In this document: positions 24,129 to 36,100 of the stretch, piece after piece
How positions within the stretch are numbered: position 1 is the first letter of the stretch
Layout of the letters: each line of letters begins with the position of its first letter
NCBI GenBank assembly: GCA_020341835.1
Contig: CP070838.1
Span: forward strand, 2,613,545-2,656,908
Source of the DNA: Thiotrichales bacterium
GTDB taxonomy: Bacteria; Pseudomonadota; Gammaproteobacteria; SZUA-229
Direction: 5' to 3'
Length of the DNA stretch: 43,364 nt
The notes under the pieces: generated by a model
Told to the model about the DNA's origin: nothing
Database searches by the model: none
Seen by the model: only the letters and a program-made list of their open reading frames with translations
Program-made: the position numbers and the translations under genes

Positions 24129-27100
24129 ATGCAGCCGATGTTTGTGTTGTCAGGCTTTATCCTACCCGTGATAAAAATTGTTTTTATCACCGCCGGTCTC
24201 TTATTGCCTGTTGTAAATGCCTTCGCAGCACCCTGCGATATCAAGAATAATCCACCGCCGTTCATCGAACACGATATAACCAACAACGTTAATACCAGCG
24301 CAAGTTATTGCGAGCTCTGCGGGTATGGTTATGTGACCATCGTGGTAAGCAATCCCTACGAAGGGGCGGACATGATCAACATGACCGTTGTTGAAGATCT
24401 TGGATCTTCGGGACTGGTTTATGATCCGTTAGCGCCCAATCCAATCAGTTACACCATGAATGGTATACCGATCGCAGGTCCCGCTCCGACCGGTGCCGGT
24501 TCCATTCTGACATTCAACCTGGCAGGCATTACGCTGAATTCACTGCCCGGAAACAATAACATCGGTGAACTGACCATTACCTTTGCGGTACGTCGTACGT
24601 CCAACCAGGAAGGTCTGGTCAGTGCCAACCGTAATATCAGGGCAAGCCTGAACTACAGCACCAACCAGGCGTGCGCAGTCACACCACAAAACACCGGTTT
24701 TGATCTGCTGCCGCTGCGCGAGCCGGTTCCCACCGTCGACAAGCGCGGCCGGAATGTCGACGCGAGTCAGGGCGGCTTCAGCAACAACGTATTCGGCAAC
24801 ATCAATGACGACGTGATCTGGCGCATTCGGATAGGCAACAACGGCCTTGCGGGCCTGCAGGACCTGCAGTTCGACGACCTGATGACGAACGGGAATTTCC
24901 AGATCAATTACGCCTGCCCCACGGCGGGGGAGGCGAATGCGATTGCAAACAACGACGGCGTCGGCCCGTTCGGCAACTGCGTCAATGCCAGCAACACTAT
25001 AAATAATTTCAACGTTGACAATCCATTCGGAGATACCGCGACGTCACCCGATGGCTACGAAGTCGATGTTACGGCAGGAGGTACCACGGATATCTACCTG
25101 GTCGGAAAAATCACCACGTCCTGTAACCCCAACACCACCAACACGGTGTCCGGGATCGAGTGGGGCTGCGAGGCCGACGGCCCGACCGACGGTGGTATAT
25201 CGGTTACTTCCACCGGGGCTTCCCCAGGCAGCGACACGTCCGTGCTGAGTTCGCTGGCCACCAACAACAGCGGCCTGCAGGTGATTCGCGAACTGACCGG
25301 TCTGAACACCAGCCAACCGGTCGGCGGCCGCGGCCGGATGCGCATCCGACTGAGGAACGTCACCGGCGGCAGCATCAAGAACATTCAATTGCGCGATGTG
25401 CTGCCGCCCGAATACGTGGTGGATCCGACCTACACGCCGACCATATCGATGAACCCGAGGTACGGCAACTATGACGGCATGATCGATACCATCACCTGGA
25501 CCAATCCGGCACCGAACACCTTTCCGCTGACCAGCACCAATCCGGCCGAACCGCTGGCCAACACCGCGCCCGAGTTCGACCTGACCAGTTCGACGTCGCA
25601 TCCGATCCATGGCGACCAGGTCAACATGATGCGTCATGGCGATATCGCCTGGATCGAATTCCGCGTGGTCATGATTCCGCCGGCGTATTACGACAACAAT
25701 GCGAACCTCGATGTGCGCGTCGAGGACGTACCCGATACCACCGATCCTGATAACAGCACGACGCTGAACAACCAGCTGGTCGTGGATTTCGAAGACTTCT
25801 GTAATCCCGGTAACACACGGACACGCACGTTTAACGATACTTTCCCGTCTGATCCTGAAGACCTGGATATCAACATCACCGGCCCCGGCCAGCTGGTATT
25901 CATCCTGACCAACAATCCCGCTCAGCCGCTGCCGCTGCAGGTGGCATTGACCAATAACGGCGGCCATTTCGCGGACGACTTTACCTCGTATGTCAGTTTC
26001 GGCCCCACCATGGAGGTCGTGTCAGCGCCCGGCAACTGCAGCGTGGCAGTGAATCCGCCGCCGCTGGAGGTCTGGGACAACCCGTCGGATATACCCGCGA
26101 ACGCAACCGTCTACGAATGCAGCCGAAGTACCGGTGTCGGCACCATTGCCCCGAACCAGACGCGCACGCTCGATTTTGAGGTGATCAAAACCAGCGATCC
26201 AGCCAGGCTGGCTGCGGATGACCTGTCATTCCGTGCCGATGTGGTGGGTGAAATCACACTGGAAGACGGCACGCTGTTATGGTTTCCGACACCGGCGAAT
26301 GTACCGATCGCCAACCGCGCCAACAATTACTCGCTCGACGCTGTTCGCGCCCGCGTGATCGGCTTCAACCTGGTCAAGGACCAGGTCGGCAGCTGTACCG
26401 AAAACAACCCGCCCCCGGCCATACCGGACCTGCAGGTTCAGCTCGGTGAGGAATGTACCTTCCACATCGAAACCGGCGGCTGGTTTGGTTTCCAGACACC
26501 CGGCTTTGCCTATATCGCGGTGCTGGATATCACGGTCACCGACGAGTTTCCGGATGGGCAGGGTTATATATCCTCAACCGACCCGGCGCTGACCAGCGAT
26601 ATCACAATCCAGAACATTTCGCTGACGCCGCAGACCAGCCCGCCACTGCAGCCGCTGGATGAAGGCTGGATCGACTGGAGTTTCAACCAGACCCAACGCA
26701 TCACCGTAAGAGACCAGTGGTTCCGGGTCGATGTGACATCACGCCTGTTGAACGATCCGATCGATGCGATCGATCCTGCGGATCCGAACAACCCGGGTGT
26801 CGTGCCGAACCGCCACGCGGTGGCCAGCAGCAACGTGCTGAACTCGACATTCCAGGCGGTATTCTTCAACGATATTCTCGGCATCGAACAGATTTTCACG
26901 CTCGGACCGGGCACCATCGGTTATCCGCAGGAGTCGATACGCCGCGAAGACCTCACGATCACCGAACCCAATATCCTGGTCACCAAGGAAGTGTGTAATG
27001 AAAACCTCTACGGTGTGGGCACCGGCTGTACCAATTTCGTGCCGCTGGCCGATGATGGTGATACCCAGGACAACTACATCTATCGCGTTACCCTGACCAA

Positions 27101-30100
27101 CGAGGCATCGAGTGTCGGCGTGGCAAGGGCGCCGGCCTATAACCTGACTTCAACCGATGTGCTCGATGCCAGCGACCTGGTGCTTGTCGTCCCGTTCAAC
27201 ACGGATGGACTCGACAACGATGGTGACGGCCTGATCGACGCGGCGGACCCGGACGGCGAGGGCAGCATCAGTGACAACGTCATAAGTAACGGCACGCCGG
27301 CGACGATTACATTTTCACATACGCACAGCAGCGGGCTGTTGCGTATCAATCCCGGTGCCAGTGTCACGCTTTACTATCGCGTTGATCCGGATGATGCCAT
27401 TGCGCCACTGCAGCAATTAATCAATACGGTTACAGCCTCGTTTGACAGTCTCGAAGGCGACTCGGGCAATCAGACGGTGGTGCAAAGTGCCAACAGCACC
27501 ATCGGTGGTGCGCGTGTATACGGCACGGTACCTGCATCCGCGACGGTACAGATACTGCCGCTGCAGACGCAACCGAAAGATATCGTGCGCCTGTCGAATA
27601 CGCCGCTGGCTGCAGCGCAGCCACAGCCGGTCTCGATCGGTGAGGAAATCGAGTACGAGTTACGCACCTTTATACCGGTGGCCAATTTGCGGGACTTCTT
27701 CGTGCGCGATGAACTGCCGCCCGGTATCAGCTGTAAGGAAGCGCCTGTGGTCAATCTTGATGCGCCACCCTACAGTGCTGCGGGCTTCTTCCCCGGTGGG
27801 CAGATCACGCCGACCTGTAACGACAACCTGGTGTACTGGTATTTTGGTGACCAGGAGCTGACCACGGCGACCAACAACAACCTGTTCGAGTTTGTGATTG
27901 GCTTTATCGCCCGTGTGGATAACACCGCCACGGTCAACGACACCGATGTCATCAGTAACGGTGCGCCCGCGACCAATGCGTTCGTCAGCTATATCAATGA
28001 AGCCAACAGCCAGATCACGATCAACTTCGACCAGGCCGACCTCGTCGTCAATGAGCCGCAGATCGCGCTGACAAAAACCTTCGAGTCGAACGTCAACGAC
28101 GCCGGCGACGTGATTACGGTCACGGTCACAGCGACGAACACCGGTACCGCGACGGCGTACAACCTCAGGGTGTTCGATGATCTTGCCGCGGTCAGCAACC
28201 TGACCTTCCTCGGCAACGTCGGGGGTACCGATCCACCCGACAATACCGATACCACGACTTTCGGTGGCAACCGCCCGGTATTTTCATGGAATCCCGCGAA
28301 TCCGGACTTTGCCATCGCCCCGGGCGCAACCGTCAGCTTCACTTTTGACATATCCGCTGACATCGGCGCACAACCGCTGGAAATTCTCGACAACACGATC
28401 CAGGCCAGCTGGACATCACTGCCATCCCAGAGCACAGCGCTGAACAGCGGTGGTGCCATCGGTGCCAACGGCGCCGTCGACGGCATGCGCATCGGCAACC
28501 TGCCGAATCTCGGCGATGCGATCAACGATTACGAAGCCACGGCCACGGCCTTTACCGTCGTGCCCGCGGTCAGTATGACCAAGACCGATCTGAATCCGGC
28601 GCTGGCAGCGGAAATCGGCGCTCACAGAAACTTCGAGGTGGTCGTACTGCTGCCGGAAGGTACCACCACCAACCTTGCGATTGCCGACCAGCTGAACTTT
28701 GCCGGCATCAGTTACGTGCTGTCGAACAACGCGAATTTCGACATCAGCTACAGTTTCGAGAATATCGTCTCGATCAACGGCAGTCCGCCGGGTGAAGCCG
28801 TCTTCACCGCGTTCCCGGCAGATAACACATCGGGTGTCGCAAGCTGGAACATCGGCCAGGTGGTCACGGCCAGCGAGGACGATACCACTGGCACGCCTGC
28901 GCTGATACCGGCGATACGCATTAATTATTACGCACGTGCCAATAACGACCTGAACACCAACTCGGGTACGACGCTACAGAACACAGCGACAACCAACTAC
29001 AGCAATGGTGAAACCGGTGCCGTTGTCACGATTACCGACAACACACCGGTTGTGACCGTCACCGAGCCGGTGCTGACCGTGTCGAAGACCGCCACGCTGA
29101 TCACGCCGCTGCCGGTAACCGGCGGTGACATCGTTGAATACGTGATTACGGTCCCGAACAGTGGCAATGCGACTGCCTGGGACGCCAACCTGGTGGATAC
29201 CATTCCGCCGCAGCTGGAGCTCGACCCCGGGTTTACGCCGACCGCAACCATCGATGGTACACCGGTAACCGGTTTTGTCGCCACGCCGGCCGGTGCACCG
29301 GACGGACCGCTGGTATGGGGCGCGGGTAATGCGGATAGCAGCCTGGAAGTCCCCGCGGGCAGCACGCTGGTGCTGACCTACCGCGCGGTCGTCGATGCGA
29401 CCACGCAGTCGAACATCACGCTGGACAACAGTGTCCTGGTTGACTGGACTTCGCTGCAGGGCGCCAGCACCTACGAGCGTACCGGCGTGGGCTGCCCGGT
29501 GATTACGGCACCGGACGATTACTGTGCCGGTCCTGCCGTTGCCACGATTAATACCACAGACAACAACAGCCTGACCAAGACGATTGTGTCGGATACGTTT
29601 GCACCGGCAAACGATGCGACCGTGCGTATCGGCGATACCGTTACCTACCGTCTCGCGCTGGACCTGCAGGAAGGTACCACCCGCACCGTCGCGGTCACCG
29701 ATGTACTGCCGGCCGGCCTGGCCTTCGTCGACATTGTCAGTATCAACGGCGATACCGCAGCGGACTTTACGCCGCCGGTCAGTGGCGCCGGCAGCAATTT
29801 CGGTTATGCCCCGATCACGGCCGCAGCCGTGCCCGCAGCCGGCCAGACCGGTGCCCTGAGCTTTAGCTTCGGCGATGTGATCAATGACCCGGCCGGCGAT
29901 GCGACCACCGACACGCTGGTGATCGAGTATCGTGCCCGCGTCGTCGAAAACGTGCTGGCCCAGGTGCCGTCGACGGCGCTGGTCAATACCGCGACCCTGT
30001 CATACGTTGACGGCAACGGCGCGCCGGTCATCGATCCGGCGCGACTGGAAAGCAGTGCGACGCTGACGGTGTTGCAGCCGGTGATGACGGCGCCAACGAA

Positions 30101-33100
30101 GACCGATCGCAGCGGCCGCACCAGTCCGACCAACGTCAACATCGCGACCGACGTGATGAACTTCACGCTGGAATCGTGTAACACCACCGGCCTGGCACCT
30201 GCGTACAGTCTGCAGCTCACCGATGTGCTGGCCATGCAGCTGGACGAATCCAGCCTCACCGGACCGGTCAACGGCCCCGCGCAGCCGGATGTGATTATCA
30301 ACGGCGTCGCGGCCGTCGCCGGTGTCGACTACACCTATACACCGCCGGCAGCGCGTGGCGGCAGCTTCGTGATCAGCCTGAGCAACGGCGTCAATCCAGG
30401 CCAGTGCGTCACGGTCAACTACGACATCGGTTTCTACACCGACTTCGGACCCAACCAGAGCTGGGACAACGCTGTCACCGTTGACGAATACTGGTCGTTG
30501 CCGCTCCAGTCTGGTCAGCGCTATGGGCCGCTGGGTCCTGCAATCTTCTCGATGACCAACGTGGCGAACATCGAGCCGGCCAGCAAGGCCATGCTGACCC
30601 CGGCCAGCGGCGAGATTACGGTCGGTGAAGAAGTGGTGTACCGGATTGCGGTACCGAGTCTGGCTGCCAACGCCGCGCTGTATGACGTCGTGATCACCGA
30701 TGCGCTGCATCCGAGCCTGGAATACCTCAGCGCGACCGAAATCAGTGGCACCGGCCTGGTTATGGTCGATAACACGGTGGCGCCGGGCAATGTCAGCCTG
30801 TCGTTCGCGCAAATACCCGCGGGTCAGCAAGCAGTAATCGAACTGCGCGCGCGCGTGGCCAACAACGCCAGCGCGAATGCCGGCACCAGTTTCACCAATA
30901 CCGCCGGTTATACCTATGCGATCAGCGCCGGTGGTGCGGTAATCGTTGGCGGTACTGCGACGACGGCGAACAGCCTGACGATCGTCGAGCCCCTGGTAAG
31001 CATCAACAAGAGCGTGGTCAATCTGACCAGCGGCGTCAACCCGACAACGGCGGGCGACCTGCTGCGTTACACACTGACCTTGACCGCCGCCGGGGCTGGC
31101 CCGGGCGATAACTTCTCCGACGCCTTCGATATACGTATCGACGATAGTCTCGGCATGGGTCTGGCCTATCAGGCAGGAACCGTCACCGTCAGCGGTGTTG
31201 GCAATACCATCGCCGACCCGGTGGTCAACGGCGATGGTGTCAATACCGCACAGACATTGACCTGGGATCTGGCCAGTGCCACCGGCGATATCGATATCGG
31301 TGAGGGTGGGGCAGTAACCGTTACCTATGACGTTATCGTGCTCGATAACGTGCTTGCCAACCAGGCTCTGACCAACAGTGCGACAGCACAATGGACCGGT
31401 CTCGACGGTATCGACGCGAACGAACGCACCGGCGTCGGTACACCGGTGGTCAACGACTACTTTACCGCACCGGTCACGACCACGCTGACCACACCTGACA
31501 ATACCGCACTGACCAAGTCGCGACTGACCGATACCTTTGGTCCCGGCGATGCCGTCGTACGTATTGGTGACATTGTCGAATACGAGCTGCGTGCCACCCT
31601 GCAGGAAGGTCAGTACAGCAACCTGGTACTGAACGATACGCTGCCACAGGGTGTGATCTTCGAAGCTGTGGTGCAGATCAATGGTGATACCTCATCGCCG
31701 TACGCAGCGGCGGCACCGTTCGTTCATGCCGATATTGCAACGCCGGTCGTCAGCGGCAATCCGCTCACGGGCCCGAGTACGGTCAGCTTCAATATCGGCA
31801 CCGTCACCAACCCCAGTGACAACAACGCAGCCAATGACGACTTCGTCATTGTCTACCGCGCCAGGGTGCTGAACAACGTCTTTGCTCAGGTCAACACGAC
31901 GACGCTGACCAATAATGCCCAGTTGATTTACGCGACAGCGGCTGGCGCTGCAACCCGCGCGGCGACCACCAGCATCACCTTGTTGCAGCCGGTGTTGAAT
32001 GTGGCCAAGTCGGCAGCGCCTGCCGGTGGCGACACCGTGGTTGAAGCCGGTGAGCTGGTTACCTACACCGTGGATGTAACCAACAATGGTCTGGCGCCGG
32101 CCTATGATCTGGTGCTGGAGGATACGATCCCGGTCGGCATGCGTAATGGTGCCGCCACCGTTACTACGCTGAGTGCCACCCTGCTGGGTGCCGGGACTGT
32201 TCTGCCCAACCCGACACCGGCCTATAACGCGGCCACCGGTGTCGCCAGCTGGAACCTGGGCATTGCCCCGGCCAATACCTACACCATTCCGCCGGGTGAG
32301 ACGCTGCGCCTGGTATACCAGGTACAGGCTGATCCTGATCTCGGTGCCGGACTGACGCTGACCAACGCGGCGGTCGCGAGTCTGTACTATTCATTCGATA
32401 ACGGCGCGGTACCCACCCTGGGCGGTGTCACCGGTGTCGCCGAAATCTACGGGCCGAGCAACACCGCAACCACGACACTGACGTCGCCGACGCCGGGCGC
32501 CCTGCAGAAGGTGAACCCGGCCGACCTGACGGTATCCGTCGGCGAAACCTTTACCTATCGAATCACGGTCCCGGCAACGCCGCTGAATATTGCGCTGCAT
32601 GATGTGCGCATCATCGATGATCTCACGGCGTCAGCGGCTGATCTGAGTTTTGTCAGCGTGACCAAGGTGGCGGGCTCGCTGCCGTGGACGCCGGTCAACA
32701 GTGGTAACGCGACCAGCCTGGTCATCGAGGATGTCGCCAACGGCATCGATATACCTGCGAACGAGCAGGTGGTTGTCGATGTCACGGTGCGGGTCGATGA
32801 CACGGCTACCAACGTCAGCGGCCTGCTGTTCAACAACACGGCATCGTATACCTACAACCAGTTGCCCGGCAACGCGGGCACGCAACAGCCCGGCGCGCCC
32901 GATACCACCGGCGATATGACCATCGTCGGTCCGGATAACCTGACGATGGTTAAAACCGGACCCGCGCAGATGCGCATCGGCAATCCCGATGTGTTCACGC
33001 TGAATGTTCACAACACCGGTACCGCGACGGCGTGGGATCTGACCATCAGCGATCTGCTGCCGAACCTGGCACCGGGCGGCATGTGCGATACCGCGCCCAC

Positions 33101-36100
33101 GATCCTGACGGCGCAGGTCTTCCTTGCCGACGGTACCACCGCGGTGTCGGCGCCGCTGGTTCAGGGAACGGACTTCGTCGCCACGTTTACCGGTGAACCG
33201 GCCTGCAGCCTGACGATTACGATGCAAACGCCCGCGGCCGCCATACCCGCGGACAACCGTTTGATCATTACCTACCAGTCAGAACTCGACACCGATACGC
33301 CGTCGGCCTCGGTGCTGACCAACGTGGCCGGAGCGACGCAATGGTTCAGCCAGGATACCGCCGGGGCGGGCGCGACCGGTGCGACCCGGACCTATACCCG
33401 TACGCTGACTGACGGTACCGTCGCGCTGCTCGATCACGAAGACGCGCATACCGTGAACACGGTCGCACCGATCGTTTCCGTGCAGAAGCGAGTGGTGAAC
33501 ATGACCACCGGTCAGGACCCTGGCAGCAATGCCCAGCCAGGCGATACGCTGCGTTACAGCATCCTGATCCGTAATACCAGCGCCTTCGATGTGCCCGACT
33601 TCAGTTTCGTCGACGAGCTGGATGCACTCAATGCGACGCCGGCATTTGCCGCCGGCAGCCTGAACCTGGTCACGGTTCCGGTCGGCGCGGATGTTACCGC
33701 AACCAGCGCCACCGGTGGCGCCAGCGGCACCGGACTGGTCGATATACGCAACCTCAGCCTGGGTGTTGCCGGATCGCCCACCGAGTCCGTGCTGATTGTG
33801 TTCGATGTGACCCTGGCACCGGTGATCACCAGCGGTACGGTGGTGCTGAACCAGGGACGGATGCAGGCGATTGGCCTGGATCTGCCGACCGACGATCCCA
33901 ACGTCAACGGCGCGGATAACCCGGCGGTGATGGGTGATGAAGATCCGACCCAGACACTGATCAGTTCGGCACCGCAGTTCGAGGTGTTCAAGACTTCGCA
34001 GGATCTGAGCGGCGATCCGAACATGCTGCTGTCGGGCGATACCCTGCGCTACACGATTACGGTCAGAAACGTTGGCAGCGAAAACGCGGTCAACGCGACC
34101 CTGCGTGACCAGCTGCCTGCGAATACCACCTATGTCGCCGGCAGTACCCGGCTCAACGGTGCCGTCGTCGCCGATCTGGCCGGCGGTGTGCTGCCGCTGC
34201 AGAACGGCATCCTGATCAATGCACTGGAAAATACCACGCCGGGCTTCATGCGCGCGGATACCGCAGCGACGGCCAATAACCGGGCGACGATCAGTTTCGA
34301 CGTGGTCATCAACAACAATGTCGTTAACGGTACGGTCATTTCCAACCAGGCCTTCCTGCTGGCCAGCGGTGCAGGCAGCGGCCCAATGCCGGATACACCG
34401 TCGGACGATCCCGCAACCCCGGTACCGGATGATCCGACGCTCGATGTCGTCGGCAACCAGCCGCTGGTCGATGCGCACAAGACGGTCGCGATCGTCGTTG
34501 ATAACGGATCACCGGGAATCGTCGATCCGGGTGATCGACTGCGCTACACCATCAGCATCAGCAACATGGGTGCGACACCGGCTACCGGTGTGACGTTCGT
34601 CGATGCGGTGCCGGCCAATACCACCTATTTCGCCAACAGCGTCACCCTGAACGGCCTGCCAGTCGGTCAGCCCGATGGCGGTGTGTCACCGCTGATCCTC
34701 GGCATCGACGTCAGCTCCCCCGATCTGCCGCCGCCTACTGCAGGTAACGGCACACTGTCGGCGGGGGCCAGCGCGGTTGTGACCTTCGACGTTGATGTCA
34801 ATGGCGGCGTGCCTGCAGGCACGATCATCAGTAACCAGGGCAGCGTCGACAGTAACGAGCTGCCCGCCGAACTGACTGATGCGGACGGCATCGACAGCAA
34901 CGGCGATCAGCCAACCGTGATCGCCGTCGGTAATGCCCAGCTGCTGGCGATTACCAAGCAGGTGGTCGTGGTCGGCGGCGGCCCCGCGCTGGCCGGTGGT
35001 CAGCTCGAATACCGCGTTCGCGTGACCAATATCGGCAGCGTTGCAGCGACCAATGTGGTGATCACTGACAACCTTGACCTGCCGGTTGCCGGTCAGCTGG
35101 GATACATCTCCGGTTCCGGCTTGCTGAATGGTCTGCCGGCCGGTGTGAACTTCACTGCGCCGGTTATTACGGCTGATTTCTCATCGGTTTACGGCAACCT
35201 GCAGCCGGGGCTGTCGGCCGAGTTGCGCTTCCTCGCACAGATCGACACCAGCCTGCCGATCGGCACCACGATTGTGAATACGGCGGATGTCAGCTGGAAC
35301 ACGCCGGCGCAAACCGCGAGTGCCAGCGTGTCCATCGATGTCGGTGGTACCCCGGGTGTCGCCAACCTCAACGGTGCGCTGTGGCATGACGCCAACTACA
35401 ACAATGTCGCGGACAGTGGTGAGGTGCTGCTGCAGGGATGGTCGGTTGATATCTACCGCAGCGGTCAGCTGCTGGGCACGTTTACCACGGATGCGACCGG
35501 TGTGTACCAGTTCAACGGCTTGCTGCCGAACGACGTCGGTACCGATCGTTATGAACTGCGATTCCGTGCACCCGGAGCAGGCAGCAACACCGCGATGCTG
35601 GGTATGGCGAGCTCGCCATTCGTCAATGGTCTGCAAACCATTACCGACATCGTCGTCAGCTCTGGCGGCAACGCCCAGAACCTGAGCCTGCCGATCGATC
35701 CGAACGGTGTGGTCTACAACTCGGTTATACGCACACCGGTTGCCGGGGCGACGTTGACCATGCTGAATGCCAGCAACGGTAACACGCCATTGCCGGCCAG
35801 CTGTTTCGATGATCCCGCACAGCAAAACCAGGTGACGCTGGCGGGCGGTTACTACAAGTTTGACCTGAACTTCAGTGACGCTGCCTGTAGTCCGGGCGAT
35901 GCCTATCAGGTTCAGGTGATACCACCCGCCAACGGCTTTGTCGGTACGGTATCGCAGATCGTGCCGCCGACACTGGCGCTGAGTGATCCGGCCTTCAGTG
36001 TGATCGCCTGTCCGGGCGGCGTCGACGACCGCGTGTCAACATCGCCCGAACACTGTGAAATCCAGGCGTCCGTGTTCGCACCGCCGGCATCGGTCGCGCC

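Noticed and set aside
30000..31391. 463-codon minus-strand frame opposite the giant gene, with similar ones at 25044-25967, 33279-34478, 38162-39403 and 41108-42367
   Set aside because: They mirror strongly biased codons of the plus-strand genes, have compositionally odd products and no ribosome-binding sites or domains.
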